Below are positions 26,894 through 36,809 of a DNA stretch of 64,000 nt, piece after piece. Made by a program: the position numbers and the translations under genes. The notes below the pieces were generated by a model. It saw only the letters and a program-made list of their open reading frames with translations. It did not search any database and had not been told where the DNA came from. The DNA is from Halovenus salina (GTDB lineage: Archaea > Halobacteriota > Halobacteria > Halobacteriales > Haloarculaceae), in assembly GCF_026410925.1 (NCBI RefSeq), contig NZ_CP112972.1, positions 2,356,001-2,420,000 of the forward strand, written 5' to 3'. The stretch's first letter is position 1; each line of letters begins with the position of its first letter.

Positions 26894-27055
26894 TCACTCT
26901 GAGTCGTCACCTCGTGTTTGATCTAATTCTTCTAAGATGCGTTCGGCGTCGTAGGCGAACGGGAGATCGCTCGCTGCGATTGCCTCCAAATCATCTCGTA
27001 GGTCCTCTGCCGTGTCGATAGCCGACTGGTATGAGTCAGAAGCTTCAGAACTCAT
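26894..27055 (-). CDS. Small acidic protein upstream of a truncated ORF
   Basis: 53 residues starting ATG 27055 (MSSEASDSYQSAIDTAEDLR) and ending DQTRGDDSE. Helical and acidic, the size of an antitoxin or a small regulator. Its stop is followed at once by the open frame at 26541-26888. Function unknown. Confidence 0.5.
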   Translation of the reverse strand: MSSEASDSYQSAIDTAEDLRDDLEAIAASDLPFAYDAERILEELDQTRGDDSE

Positions 27056-27180
27056 GTTGGCCCTGTTCACCTCTGTTCGGCCGATTGTTGCTCAAATACA
27101 TAGCAGTTCTAATTTTGAGTAAATAGTGGTTTGATTCACTGTAAGTTAAAACCTTGGAGCCCGAAGAGGAGGATAACAAC

Positions 27181-27705
27181 ATGCCGAACGACACCTCAAA
27201 CACCTCTGATGACGAAACAGAGACTGTCGGGAATTTAGAGAAAACCAGCAACTCGGGCTCTGTATACCCTGATAAGAACAGTAAATCCGTAGATGCTACT
27301 GAAGATACAAAACCGGATGATGAACCGGAAACCGAGATTGATCATCAGAAGGTCAGAGACTTCTTCCAGAAGAAAGGCGCAGTAGAAATCCTCGCTCAGC
27401 TCGCTGATGGGCCCAAGCGATTCAGCGAAATCGATGATGCACTCGTGGTGAGTCACGGCACGGTTGCAAGTCGGCTCACCGAAGGTGCCAAAACTGGACT
27501 CTGGAAAGAGTATTTCCAATATCCAGATGATGGCGGGAAAATCAAGCTATACCAACTCAACCCTGAAGCTGAAGACCTCGCTGAGATCGCCCAACACAAC
27601 AATATCGCTGAGACAACGGAACGCAAACGACAGGCCACCGAACAACACGCCGATGCTGTCTCGAACTTCCAAGACGAGATCAAAACAGACGACTCTGAAA
27701 CGTGA
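27181..27705 (+). CDS. Winged-helix regulator with disordered acidic N-terminus
   Basis: 174 residues. The first 60 are Asp/Glu/Ser/Thr-rich and probably disordered. Residues 65-135 form a winged helix (GAVEILAQLADGPKRFSEID, DALVVSHGTVASRLTEGAKT), HxlR/ArsR-like. A charged helix ends the protein (AETTERKRQATEQHADAV). It lies 146 bp upstream of the large transposase-like gene, same direction. Confidence 0.7.
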   Translation: MPNDTSNTSDDETETVGNLEKTSNSGSVYPDKNSKSVDATEDTKPDDEPETEIDHQKVRDFFQKKGAVEILAQLADGPKRFSEIDDALVVSHGTVASRLTEGAKTGLWKEYFQYPDDGGKIKLYQLNPEAEDLAEIAQHNNIAETTERKRQATEQHADAVSNFQDEIKTDDSET

Positions 27706-27851
27706 GCGACACAATCAAAACTCAAGTGGCTGTATATTTTGCTCTTGATGGATTCTGTATACTTTAGAGATGATTCCGACGTGGAGGACACTACGTTTGG
27801 TTATTTTTACCTGATGTTGAAGAATGAGATGAGTGATAAGTTGTCACCGTC

Positions 27852-30116
27852 GTGAATTCTTCTCGGTCTGTGGGGTATATCGACAGACAGCGACACCAAT
27901 TCTATGGGGCCTATATTATAGAACCCAAGAGGCGACTTATTTTGCTCTTAGCAACTGTTGGGGCATCTGAATACGGGGGCAATCACTTATCACGCACCAC
28001 AAGTTATGATAATCTATATTTGGTGTACGACGGCTCCCCAATCAAGCATACTGATGACTCAGCTCCTGTGCAGGCACCAGACGATGGTACCTACACAGCG
28101 CCGACTGCCTATGCACCGTTTCCAGAGAAGGATGGCGTTGATTCGGATGGACGGAAGTATGGACCGATAGAACGCCGTGGGATTGACATCCAAGTCTCTT
28201 CGCCCGTTGATGACGTTGAGACGTTATTCCGTCGGACACACCTCACTGCTCAGTTTCATGCCGAGAATCGTGATTTCTGGAAGGATATATCAGAGTATGG
28301 GAACGATGGGGGGAAGCTCTATGATGAGGTTGTTCTGAATCTATGCGAGGAGAAACTGGCGCTTGAGGGAATTAATCCGGCAGAACTTGATATCCCCGAG
28401 CGCCGGCTGAAAGCGCTCTTTTTGCGATTGGCGCGGGGGCAAAATGGGACGGAACTGCATGCGTACTTATCTGGTCCTGACCCTGTCGATTCTGTCGTTC
28501 ATTCATTGCTTGGGTACGAAGGGCCGAATGACATCCCCTCGTACAACGTCTTACAGCGTGAGTTCCGCGAGCTTAGCGAAGGCAACGATATAGATCTGGA
28601 TGCCTTCAAAGATGCGGTTACCAGGACTGTGTATGCTGTCTTTCGAGCGGGAGTCGTTCCACCGGACGCAATCAAGGAGTCGTACAGTTTTGGTGCTGTT
28701 GCGCCGCCACTAAATGAGAAGTCAGTCTCACGTGAGACCAAAAAAGAAGAACTGCGGAATTGGGTGCGTCTCCTGCTTGACCACACCACCGACCCGCTAA
28801 CGTTCGGCCGCACTACCGAGAAGGTTGACCACGACATGCGGGCGTTTATCGGGGCCCTCGCTACATCGGCACTATTTGACTGTGGCTTAGAAGAAATGAA
28901 AGATGTCTGTGATTGGGACTATCCCCGGGAGAATATCCCATCGGGCGGCTGGCTACACAACTACGTCCCTGAACGAGTCCCGTCCGAGTATGACTTACGC
29001 GACTTTACTCCTGACGCAGATCGCGCTTCGATACCATCAATCGATGCACAATTCGATGCGGTGCATACCCGGACGCTGGCCCTAGCGAAGGAGTTTGGAT
29101 TTTGGTCGCGGTCAGATCCGCTCAATATAGGCGCTGATATGTTCCGCATCGATTGGACAGGAGACTCTCTTGAAGCCACAATCGGTCGTCCACCGAAAGC
29201 TGACAACGACGCCGTTACTGAGCAGTGGACCTTTCTCGTCGCCGGTGGCATTGACACAGAGAGCCGATTTGTCCTCGGCGGTCGTTTGGTGGCGACACTA
29301 TATGACTATCCGACGGCTCTTGCTGAGATTCTATCGAATACCTTCGACACCGTCGATATCGACTCTATTTTCATCGACAGCGAAATCATCGGGGGCGAAC
29401 TGATCGAGACAGTCCGACGCTTCGCGGGCGACGATTGGGTCATCAGTGCGCCGGACCACACGATTATCAAAGGTTTGAGACGGTTGACGCCAAGCAACTG
29501 CATCGGATTCGCTCAGGACGTGAAGTGGAACGTAGAGCCCAAGCCAAATGTGGTCACATATCCATACAACAGTGATGATCCGGACCTCGTCGAGATCGAC
29601 CCTGAGAAGGTATTAACAGAAGAGATACAACATGAAGAAGACGGCGAAAAGGTTCGCGTTCCACTTGCGACCGGAGATGAGGGGGATACCAGGGTTCAGG
29701 GTCCACTAGTTCCTGACGATGCAATACCGATGCTTACTGAAGCGTTTTCGGACCTAGCTGCACAGGACGGGGTTGGCATCAATAAACACGCCACGCATGC
29801 GACGTATCTTACGGACCGCTCCCTACGGTATCGCTCAGGGGCTGGCGTTCGAGATGAGTATATCCAGCGGTGGGCCATCGAACCGACTATCGGCCAGATT
29901 GTCCATAATTTTATGCCACACATCAAGGGCAAAGATCCCAAACAGCGTCTGTACGGCATGCACATCGCTATTCTGTTTTACAATTGGCACACGATGATCA
30001 ATCGGTGCCTCTCACCACGCGGGCTTCGGCTTGATGTCACCGATACCCAACTCCTTCAAGCAATTCGGGACGTAGCGTTTGATCCAGTGGACTACGATGC
30101 CTTCTGGTCAGAATAG
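27852..30116 (+). CDS. Large DDE transposase-like protein
   Basis: 754 residues. The C-terminal 330 look like an IS4/IS5-type DDE catalytic domain: first Asp in FRIDWTGDSLEA, second in FIDSEIIGGELIETVRRF, Glu in YIQRWAIEPTIGQIVHNFMP, then FYNWHTMINRCLSPRGLRLD. The N-terminal 400 residues have no feature I recognise and more than double the usual size. I see no terminal inverted repeats or target duplication around it, so it may be domesticated or part of a larger element. The start is a GTG at 27852; the true start could be further in. Confidence 0.65.
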   Translation: MNSSRSVGYIDRQRHQFYGAYIIEPKRRLILLLATVGASEYGGNHLSRTTSYDNLYLVYDGSPIKHTDDSAPVQAPDDGTYTAPTAYAPFPEKDGVDSDGRKYGPIERRGIDIQVSSPVDDVETLFRRTHLTAQFHAENRDFWKDISEYGNDGGKLYDEVVLNLCEEKLALEGINPAELDIPERRLKALFLRLARGQNGTELHAYLSGPDPVDSVVHSLLGYEGPNDIPSYNVLQREFRELSEGNDIDLDAFKDAVTRTVYAVFRAGVVPPDAIKESYSFGAVAPPLNEKSVSRETKKEELRNWVRLLLDHTTDPLTFGRTTEKVDHDMRAFIGALATSALFDCGLEEMKDVCDWDYPRENIPSGGWLHNYVPERVPSEYDLRDFTPDADRASIPSIDAQFDAVHTRTLALAKEFGFWSRSDPLNIGADMFRIDWTGDSLEATIGRPPKADNDAVTEQWTFLVAGGIDTESRFVLGGRLVATLYDYPTALAEILSNTFDTVDIDSIFIDSEIIGGELIETVRRFAGDDWVISAPDHTIIKGLRRLTPSNCIGFAQDVKWNVEPKPNVVTYPYNSDDPDLVEIDPEKVLTEEIQHEEDGEKVRVPLATGDEGDTRVQGPLVPDDAIPMLTEAFSDLAAQDGVGINKHATHATYLTDRSLRYRSGAGVRDEYIQRWAIEPTIGQIVHNFMPHIKGKDPKQRLYGMHIAILFYNWHTMINRCLSPRGLRLDVTDTQLLQAIRDVAFDPVDYDAFWSE

Positions 30117-30183
30117 GATGCGACAAGCCGAGAGTGACGTACCAGAATAAGCCACTAACCTCATCTTACACGTCGAATCAACC

Positions 30184-30678
30184 ATGAGACTCCGATACTA
30201 CGCTGATTCCGACATTCGTGAACACCACGAGCACGTTCTCCAACTGTTACGGACGCTCCACGACAACCACGGTATCGTGGTGGAGATTGACCGTATCGAC
30301 GAACAGCATGGGCCGATCACGGAGTTCCCCGGTGAGGTGCGGGCTTCGACGCCAGAAGACATCTACGAACGCGATCTCAAACGGAACCGTGCCCTAAACC
30401 AGTCCATCGAACCGACCCCCTCGGAAGGCTTCAAACGGTACGGCAAGTTCGATATTGCCGGCAACATCGCACTCGTTGATGACGAAGGGACTGTCCAGTG
30501 GGCTTCGACGCTGCCGGGCTATGCTGACGGCTACGGACCAGGTGTCGAGGACCGAACAGCCATGGACTTCCTCGAAGATATCGCCACGCCGCCAAGCAAC
30601 CGTGTCTGTGTCGAGTGTCTCCACCTGCTGGACGGCGACGAACGCTTCTGTCCGAACTGTGGCGCAGAACTCCGGTAA
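30184..30678 (+). CDS. Unknown protein with C-terminal zinc ribbon
   Basis: 164 residues. N-terminal alpha/beta region (MRLRYYADSDIREHHEHVLQ, HGIVVEIDRIDEQHGPITEF) of thioredoxin-like appearance but without a CxxC active site; the C-terminus is a zinc ribbon CVECLHLLDGDERFCPNCG. It starts 67 bp after the transposase-like gene. Function unknown. Confidence 0.65.
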   Translation: MRLRYYADSDIREHHEHVLQLLRTLHDNHGIVVEIDRIDEQHGPITEFPGEVRASTPEDIYERDLKRNRALNQSIEPTPSEGFKRYGKFDIAGNIALVDDEGTVQWASTLPGYADGYGPGVEDRTAMDFLEDIATPPSNRVCVECLHLLDGDERFCPNCGAELR

Positions 30679-30841
30679 CGAACAGTAGTAGTCCCGCGAT
30701 TCCACAGCTTCCATTGTTCCTGCGCAAGTAAGGGCCTGCTTGTACGCGCCGACTGATGGGCAGCATACGCTTTGGAAACAGAATCGAAGATGTCGATCAC
30801 TATTCTCTCGACATCGGTCGATCCCACAGTTCTCGACGCAC

Positions 30842-32233
30842 CTACTGCGACGCGCTCGGGTCAACGATTTGCTCAAGATCGAACAACTGCAGGTCGTCAC
30901 GATCGGCTGCCGAATCATGAACAGACTGCGTGAATCCGTTCCGGGCGAACAACGCATACTCGTGCTCAACGCCTGTACCATCGGGCGACCATCGAATTTC
31001 CTCCGTGTGGGATTCAAGTGAGGCGAGCGCGCTGTAATCGAACGGTGCAGACGTGAACTTGCACTCACCCGTCACCATCGTCCCGTTTGCGGTGAGCCCG
31101 ACGACATCCACTTCGTGTTCGTTGTACCACCAGCGTCCGATGTCGGTGAACATCGTATCGGGATAGAGGTCAGGCAAGATATCCTGACACCGAGTTTCGA
31201 ATGCCGGGCTCACGAAATCCGCTAGTTCCGGTTCGATAACCGTCTCGTACGCATCGGCCCCCAATCGCTCGTACCGGTCTTCGTTCCCGTAGACGAACCG
31301 GAACCAAAACCGGAACAACGGGTCGAGAATCCGGTACCGCCCGCGCCGTGACTTCGCCTTATCTTCCGTCACCGGCACCTCCCGTTCGACCAGCCGTAGC
31401 CGCTCCAGTTTCTGCGTATACGTCGAAATCTGCTTACTCTCGATCCCGACCGTTTGCGCGATTTCATTCGACGTCGTGTTCCCGGCCGCGATCGCCTTCA
31501 GAATAGCAAAGTACCGGTTCGGTTCAGTCAACTCAGTCCGAAGGACGTACTCCGGTTCGTCATGCAGGAATCCCTGCCGTGACAGCAGCGACTGCTGGAT
31601 GACTGTTCCGAGGTCACCATCTAGGTCGATGCCGTCCAAATAGTACGGTGTCCCGCCAAACACGCCCCACGCGAACAGCAACTGTTCGGGGGTATAGCTC
31701 TCGGGAAAGAACGTCCGCACGGCAGCAAAGTCGAGCTGGCGGAGATCGATTTTCTCAGTGAATCGACCATACAGAGGACTGTTCCCGAGGAGTGTCGCCT
31801 CCTCCATCATACTGATCGAAGATCCCACAAGCACGAGCGTCACGCCCGTGTCACGCAACTCCTGATCCCAGAGTCGCTGGATAACCGACGGAAGACTCTC
31901 GTCGGCGTCAATCAGGTACGGAAACTCGTCCAACACGATGACCGCATCCTGGTCAGCGAGATACCCAAGCAGAGACTCCCATTCGCTCTCAATCCGGTCG
32001 ATCCCCGGAAACGACTCAGCCGCTCCATCCACAAACGCGTCCAGTTGGATTTGCCGAGTCGTCTCAGTCGCTTGGTACAGAACGGCGTCATCGCGGTTTG
32101 ATAGTGACTCTCGGACGAGTTCGGTCTTTCCGAGACGGCGACGCCCGAAAATCACGACCATATCAGCGTCGTCCGACTCATAGCAGTCTCGAAGCCGACT
32201 GAGTTCATCCTCCCGATCCACGAATCGCTCCAT
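30842..32233 (-). CDS. AAA ATPase with DUF234-type nuclease-like C-terminus (second copy)
   Basis: 463 residues, same architecture as 22771-24171: Walker A FGRRRLGKTELV, Walker B VIVLDEFPYLID, VLVGSSISMMEEA, winged helix (GNTTSNEIAQTVGIESKQIS), and a C-terminal VDVVGLTANGTMVTGECKFT with the D...ExK arrangement. The two proteins are clearly homologous but well diverged, so this is not a recent duplication. Start ATG 32233. Confidence 0.8.
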   Translation of the reverse strand: MERFVDREDELSRLRDCYESDDADMVVIFGRRRLGKTELVRESLSNRDDAVLYQATETTRQIQLDAFVDGAAESFPGIDRIESEWESLLGYLADQDAVIVLDEFPYLIDADESLPSVIQRLWDQELRDTGVTLVLVGSSISMMEEATLLGNSPLYGRFTEKIDLRQLDFAAVRTFFPESYTPEQLLFAWGVFGGTPYYLDGIDLDGDLGTVIQQSLLSRQGFLHDEPEYVLRTELTEPNRYFAILKAIAAGNTTSNEIAQTVGIESKQISTYTQKLERLRLVEREVPVTEDKAKSRRGRYRILDPLFRFWFRFVYGNEDRYERLGADAYETVIEPELADFVSPAFETRCQDILPDLYPDTMFTDIGRWWYNEHEVDVVGLTANGTMVTGECKFTSAPFDYSALASLESHTEEIRWSPDGTGVEHEYALFARNGFTQSVHDSAADRDDLQLFDLEQIVDPSASQ

Positions 32234-32408
32234 ATCCTTTGACTGCCGCCCAGTCAGATAAAACTCTCGAATAGCCTAATACAGAATAGGCTAACTGAGA
32301 ATTGGCTAATTGACGATTGTCTATAGATATAATTCGGTGACAGCAGAAACAGCTCTCTATTGCCGAGGCGACTTCGAGGACGGCTGATGTCTCGAATCCA
32401 ACTGGCCG

Positions 32409-32750
32409 CTACCGTGTGTCGCTTATCCGTCGTCTCGCTCGATAGTCCAGTACTTCGCTGGCATACCCGGCATCATCTCGATCACTCTCTGCAACGGTTT
32501 CGAACGCCTGGCGCGAAATTTGCTTTGTCAGTAACTCACTGTCCTCAATCTTCCAGGCAAACGGCTCAGTAGGATCTATCCCCCGCTCTTGCAACATCTC
32601 CTCGTCCACGCGTAAAGACATCACAAGCTCGTCGCCATAGGCACGTGCCTGATTACGGCTCAACACCAAGTTATCCAGATACCCGTCACCACCTGGCGTA
32701 GGTGTCGCCCACTCGACTGTCCAGTCAGACCCGACGTGATCTGAATGCAT
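32409..32750 (-). CDS. Hypothetical protein
   Basis: 113 residues, WTVEWATPTPGGDGYLDNLV, LSRNQARAYGDELVMSLRVD, ending DYRARRRISDTR. Acidic N-terminal half. No family recognised. Start ATG 32750. Confidence 0.5.
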   Translation of the reverse strand: MHSDHVGSDWTVEWATPTPGGDGYLDNLVLSRNQARAYGDELVMSLRVDEEMLQERGIDPTEPFAWKIEDSELLTKQISRQAFETVAESDRDDAGYASEVLDYRARRRISDTR

Positions 32751-32847
32751 GCCTCATCGTAGGTCGTGGGAGAAGAAAACCTTCGATGACGTGGTTCTCG
32801 ATTGATCGCCACCTGTGCTTTTGCCACTCGAAATAGAACGTGTCGCC

Positions 32848-33009
32848 ATGTCCACAGACGAGACGTATTGTGTGCGGGAGAATACGGGAAACTCGGCCCA
32901 TCCCTCCGTCGATGACGTCATTGAGCTCGCCTTAGAACGAGCGGCCGATCCCCGACCGGAACAGGACCCAGACGCCCACTTCGACCGATACGCATTGGTG
33001 TTCGGTTAA
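32848..33009 (+). CDS. Small hypothetical protein
   Basis: 53 residues, MSTDETYCVRENTGNSAHPS then SVDDVIELALERAADPRPEQ. Acidic and helical. Weak support beyond composition and a clean ATG. Confidence 0.4.
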   Translation: MSTDETYCVRENTGNSAHPSVDDVIELALERAADPRPEQDPDAHFDRYALVFG

Positions 33010-33160
33010 GCCCGAGGATTCCGTATTCGGCCGATCTGGAAAGTCATTGAATACCGGCTCCGAGCCTCCAAACGGCCAATCTCGGAGTCATTCGGCTGAA
33101 TCGGTCGGAACCGTCTAACGTCAACGCAGTCTATCGATTCCAGTGCTTAACCGAACACGG

Positions 33161-33370
33161 ATGGACCGATACGTCAGCACCGCTCTCGAAGCGCATAGCA
33201 AATCTGCAGTTACCGAGTGTATCCGTCTCGTCCTCATTGAAGAATTCACCCAACGCTCAGCTGGCGTCAAAGCCTTTGGCGAAGACGACTACGTTCGCGG
33301 GATTGAGGTCGGCGTTGCCAGTCGTTCCTATCTCCGGGAACTCCTTGATGAGCAAGCGACCGAGTCGTGA
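33161..33370 (+). CDS. Small hypothetical protein upstream of a recombinase
   Basis: 69 residues (MDRYVSTALEAHSKSAVTEC onward) with a helical appearance and a central Val/Ile-rich strand. No motif recognised. It lies 115 bp upstream of a tyrosine recombinase gene. Confidence 0.45.
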   Translation: MDRYVSTALEAHSKSAVTECIRLVLIEEFTQRSAGVKAFGEDDYVRGIEVGVASRSYLRELLDEQATES

Positions 33371-33485
33371 GTAGCAAGGAGGGAAACAGTCGAGAAGGTC
33401 GGTCTCTCAACTTTGGAGTCTCCTTGTAGAGTCCAAAGTTAAGGGCGTCTAGGCCAATAGCAGTATATAAAGAGGTCATCCCGAA

Positions 33486-34103
33486 ATGAGCCAATCTGCA
33501 AACTCCAAAGTTCGCGCGAAAGTATGGATGACACCGGACCAAGTCGAAGCACTCCGATCAGCATGCTACACCACCGGTGCAGAATACCTCCAACAGCGCA
33601 ACGAAGCCATCATCGCGTTCATGTACGATACTGGACTCCGCGTTGGAGAACTCGTCCAGATCAACAAGACGCTGCTTCGAAACGGAAACTCGGAACTCTA
33701 TCTCCCGACAGACATCCAGAAGGATTACCCGAACGAAAATTCCCCACCACCAGTGACCCTCACACTATCGAAGGACACGGTGCGATTGCTTTCAGCATAT
33801 CTCAACTCCCGATGGAAAGACCCGCAAGCACTCTTCCCGTCCCGATCCTCCAATCGGATTTCTGAACAAGGCGTTCGGAATATGCTTCACAAGGTCGCTG
33901 AGGAAGCAGAGGTGCGTCCATACAAGATTGATGGCACCCGAGGTGACGCCAGTGACGTGACACCGCACGCACTCCGACATAGCGTCGCTTACAGAATGAT
34001 GAACGAAGAAGACGACAATACACTCTACGATGTCCGGAATCGATTACGACATCGCAGTATCCAGACCACTGAACGAATCTACGATCATATGCTGAAGGTC
34101 TGA
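33486..34103 (+). CDS. Tyrosine recombinase, short XerC/D-like
   Basis: 205 residues, essentially the catalytic domain alone. Arg I in YDTGLRVGELVQINKTLL, HxxR in DVTPHALRHSVAYRMM, and box III with nucleophile in RHRSIQTTERIYDHMLKV. The core-binding domain is missing or very short, a form common on haloarchaeal plasmids and viruses. Start ATG 33486. Confidence 0.85.
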   Translation: MSQSANSKVRAKVWMTPDQVEALRSACYTTGAEYLQQRNEAIIAFMYDTGLRVGELVQINKTLLRNGNSELYLPTDIQKDYPNENSPPPVTLTLSKDTVRLLSAYLNSRWKDPQALFPSRSSNRISEQGVRNMLHKVAEEAEVRPYKIDGTRGDASDVTPHALRHSVAYRMMNEEDDNTLYDVRNRLRHRSIQTTERIYDHMLKV

Positions 34104-34210
34104 TTCAACTTGAGGACAATGATCCGGTTCCCGACGCGAATTCACAGCGGATCTTCCTAAAGAGGATCACGAAGAACATCGCAGCAAAGAATTCTGTCCA
34201 GCGTCCCGGG

Positions 34211-34264
34211 TTAATTGATGTACCCACGATCACGGAGAAACGCGTATCGGTTCTTGTGCTCGCA
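34211..34264 (-). pseudogene. C-terminal remnant of a transglutaminase-like gene
   Basis: Minus-strand translation reads CEHKNRYAFLRDRGYIN then stop. The last 14 residues match the C-terminus of the protein at 39300-39800 (HKDRYAFLRDRGYVD) almost exactly. Nothing upstream continues the frame. It is therefore the 3' scrap of a second, lost copy of that gene. Confidence 0.6.
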
Positions 34265-34310
34265 AAGGTGGGATCTATAATAGATTTTGAAACATTATTT
34301 CCCACTCTCA

Positions 34311-34671
34311 TAGCTTCTATACCCTATATTCTGGATCTCCGCTTTTTGGAGTGTTTTCCCCTTAAGTACTGATTTGCAGGAGAATAAGAAATCCCGATTT
34401 CCGAAATCGTGATTTCTAAAATCGAGATGGCTATTTAGTGAGCGACTGATTACCTGTCCGGATCTGACTCAATGGTCTAAGATAAGATGGAACGTACGTG
34501 CTCATCTCGTCGAATTACCTAGTCGAGGAATAATAGCGTTCGTGTCAGTGTCAAGAGCCAATATATGATGGCGTTATGCACCCTACGGTTGGTATAACAC
34601 TCCAGTATAACTAGTTAGTCTAACTATTTAGCCTAATTACTCTTTTACGTAAGCATAACTTATGGGTATAC
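34311..34671. other. AT-rich region upstream of parA, possible centromere
   Basis: No gene. It contains the perfect palindrome GATTTCCGAAATC at 34396-34408 with a further GATTTC/GAAATC-like word just after. Near the parA start there are repeated GTATAAC words at about 34592 and 34605 and TTAGTCTAACTATTTAGCC. Short repeats directly upstream of a ParA gene are the usual place for a parS-type partition site. Confidence 0.4.
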
Positions 34672-35508
34672 ATGCTCACGTACACGACGTACTCTGAGGC
34701 AGGAGGTGTCGGGAAAAGCACCCTCGCCGCGAATCTCGCTGACGCTCACGCCCAGCAAGGACGCGACGTACTGGTCATTGACTTAGACCCCCAACAAGGA
34801 TCGCTGACATACCTACTGGGGATCTCTGCCCCCCGTGACGACGGAAAAGCTGACAACATCGCTCGCCATCTTATCAATCGGCCGAAAGGCAGCTTCGCGG
34901 ATCTCATTCACGAGACGCCGTTCGACTTCGATATCGTTCCCTCTCACAATATGCTTGAAAGCCTGCCGAGTCTCTTGACGAAGGCCGAAGATATGGCTGA
35001 GGACTTAGAAGAATCATTCGATCCGAACGACCGCCTCCGACACGTTCTGACAGATGCGAACATCCCCGACGCATACGATACGATCATCATTGACCCGCCA
35101 GCGACAGCAGGGCCAAACTTGTATAATGCCGTATCAGCGACGCGCTCTCTCGTCTTACCCGTGGAACCAACAGGCAAGGGAGTACAGTCTGTGGAAGGAA
35201 TTCAAGACATGGTCGTGAATCTTGAAACCGCGTTGGAAATCGATATTGGTGTGCTTGCGATCGTGCCAAACGGCGTCGGGCAGACGACGAATCAGGAAGA
35301 GTACCTCGAAGAGATTCGGGAACTCGGCTACCATGCTCCAATCGTGTTACGCGATCGGTCATCACTGTTCGAGGGCTGCTGGGACAAACGGTGCACCGCG
35401 TTTTATTTCGTGGGCTACCACCGTAATCGGCGGAGAGACTACGAAGTAGACACATTGGACAAAATACGTGATCTTGCGGCCCATATCCAGGAGGTAGGAG
35501 ATCAATGA
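34672..35508 (+). CDS. ParA-family partition ATPase
   Basis: 278 residues. Deviant Walker A KGG-type loop EAGGVGKSTLAANLA, Walker A' VLVIDLDPQQGSLTYLL, Walker B IIIDPPATAGPN. Cytoplasmic ATPase that moves plasmids by binding nucleoid DNA with a ParB-like partner. Its stop overlaps the next start by 4 bp (ATGA), so the pair is translationally coupled. This marks a plasmid origin for the region. Confidence 0.88.
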   Translation: MLTYTTYSEAGGVGKSTLAANLADAHAQQGRDVLVIDLDPQQGSLTYLLGISAPRDDGKADNIARHLINRPKGSFADLIHETPFDFDIVPSHNMLESLPSLLTKAEDMAEDLEESFDPNDRLRHVLTDANIPDAYDTIIIDPPATAGPNLYNAVSATRSLVLPVEPTGKGVQSVEGIQDMVVNLETALEIDIGVLAIVPNGVGQTTNQEEYLEEIRELGYHAPIVLRDRSSLFEGCWDKRCTAFYFVGYHRNRRRDYEVDTLDKIRDLAAHIQEVGDQ

Positions 35509-35948
35509 CGGACAGTATGAAATCAGGGGCAGGGAGCGACCCATTTGCTGACGACTCCGACGATGAAGAAGAGTCTCCGGAGACTAGTGACGTAACCATT
35601 CAAGAGACGAAATCACAGGACAACTCGGAGCCCGAATCGGAGACAACTGGAGACTCATCCTCAGCTCATTCAGTGACCTCCGAGTCAGCAGACCACACTG
35701 CTGAAGAGGATTTACCGTATATTTTCGGACGAAACACAGTCAAAACGGACCGGCAAATGGTTCAATATTTCCTGCGTGACGAAACGTTGACTCTTGAATC
35801 CGATGTCAAACATGCTGTCGAACAGGAACTCGGGACCGATGTCTATCTAACCGACATCCGTGAAGCCCTCATTCGTGTCGGTGCAAACCACGTTGATGAA
35901 CTGGCCGACGAACTTCGAGGGTGGGGTTATCGCTACCGGGAAGACTAA
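35505..35948 (+). CDS. Partition partner protein (ParB-like role)
   Basis: 147 residues. The first 75 are Asp/Glu/Ser/Thr-rich and disordered; the C-terminal 70 (RNTVKTDRQMVQYFLRDETL, GTDVYLTDIREALIRVGANH) form a compact helical domain. It lacks a classical ParB HTH. Its coupling to parA suggests it is the centromere-binding partner; this is inference from position. Confidence 0.65.
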   Translation: MTDSMKSGAGSDPFADDSDDEEESPETSDVTIQETKSQDNSEPESETTGDSSSAHSVTSESADHTAEEDLPYIFGRNTVKTDRQMVQYFLRDETLTLESDVKHAVEQELGTDVYLTDIREALIRVGANHVDELADELRGWGYRYRED

Positions 35949-36771
35949 GACCAACACGTTCCACAGCTCCGCCACAGTCCATTAGTTTGAACAGACTATC
36001 TCGATATACGATTAGCCCATATCCAGTCTTAGTCCGGCATCTCTAATATCTAATAGAAGAAAAAATTTAGTCTCCAGCATGTAGTCTATACGCGGTATGT
36101 TTTCGGATAAACACCGGCGACTCGTCCCTATTATCATATATATTACTTTTTCTGTAGCGGGTGATTGAAGGATCATATACGACGTGAATCGGGGGTCTCG
36201 GGGGGAATTCACCATATATAGCCTGACAATTTTGACGATGGCTTTCGGCAATTTCCGTGTGGGATTTACATTAACGCTTCAGTAGCGTGCTTTCCCATGC
36301 TACATTGAAAAAATACATTACTAATGCGGAGATCGGCGTATCCCAGCTTCTAGAGAAGCATTGAGAATATCAATTACACTCATCTCTCATTCCTATCTAA
36401 ATAGTGATTGGTCTGGAATGGCTTGTTCCTCGTGATTGACGCCCCGAGTTTGGAGTTCCTATGACGATTCCAACCTGTGCCGGGTTTTCCTCAATTCGTC
36501 GTACATTTACATTGCAAAATATCTGCGCGCCGTGTGTGGGTTTTCGTTCCCGCATTACAGCTTTCAATTGGCAGGATTTGGGACAATTAGGGTGGCCGAT
36601 TTCTGTGGTTCCGGTATCTGCCGATACACCCGATTTGACGACGACATCACCCTGTTGCATTGCGATGGTTTTCAGTAGGCCATTACAGATACCAATGTAA
36701 ATTTGGGTAGATCGGTGACCAGCTGTTACACGTCGATTTAGAACGCGCAGGTTCTAAGAGATTTAGAAGCT

Positions 36772-36809
36772 GCGCCAAGCGATTTAATCCTGTAATCGGT
36801 GTTTGGCGC
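36772..36809. repeat. Nested inverted repeat
   Basis: Outer arms GCGCCAA (36772-36778) and TTGGCGC (36803-36809), inner arms CGATT and AATCG, loop TAATCCTGT. Could form a 12-bp interrupted hairpin in RNA or cruciform DNA. Confidence 0.6.

Noticed and set aside
36397..36660. Minus-strand 87-codon frame with several Cys
   Set aside because: Composition is not halophilic and there is no neighbour or motif to support it; left as part of the non-coding region.
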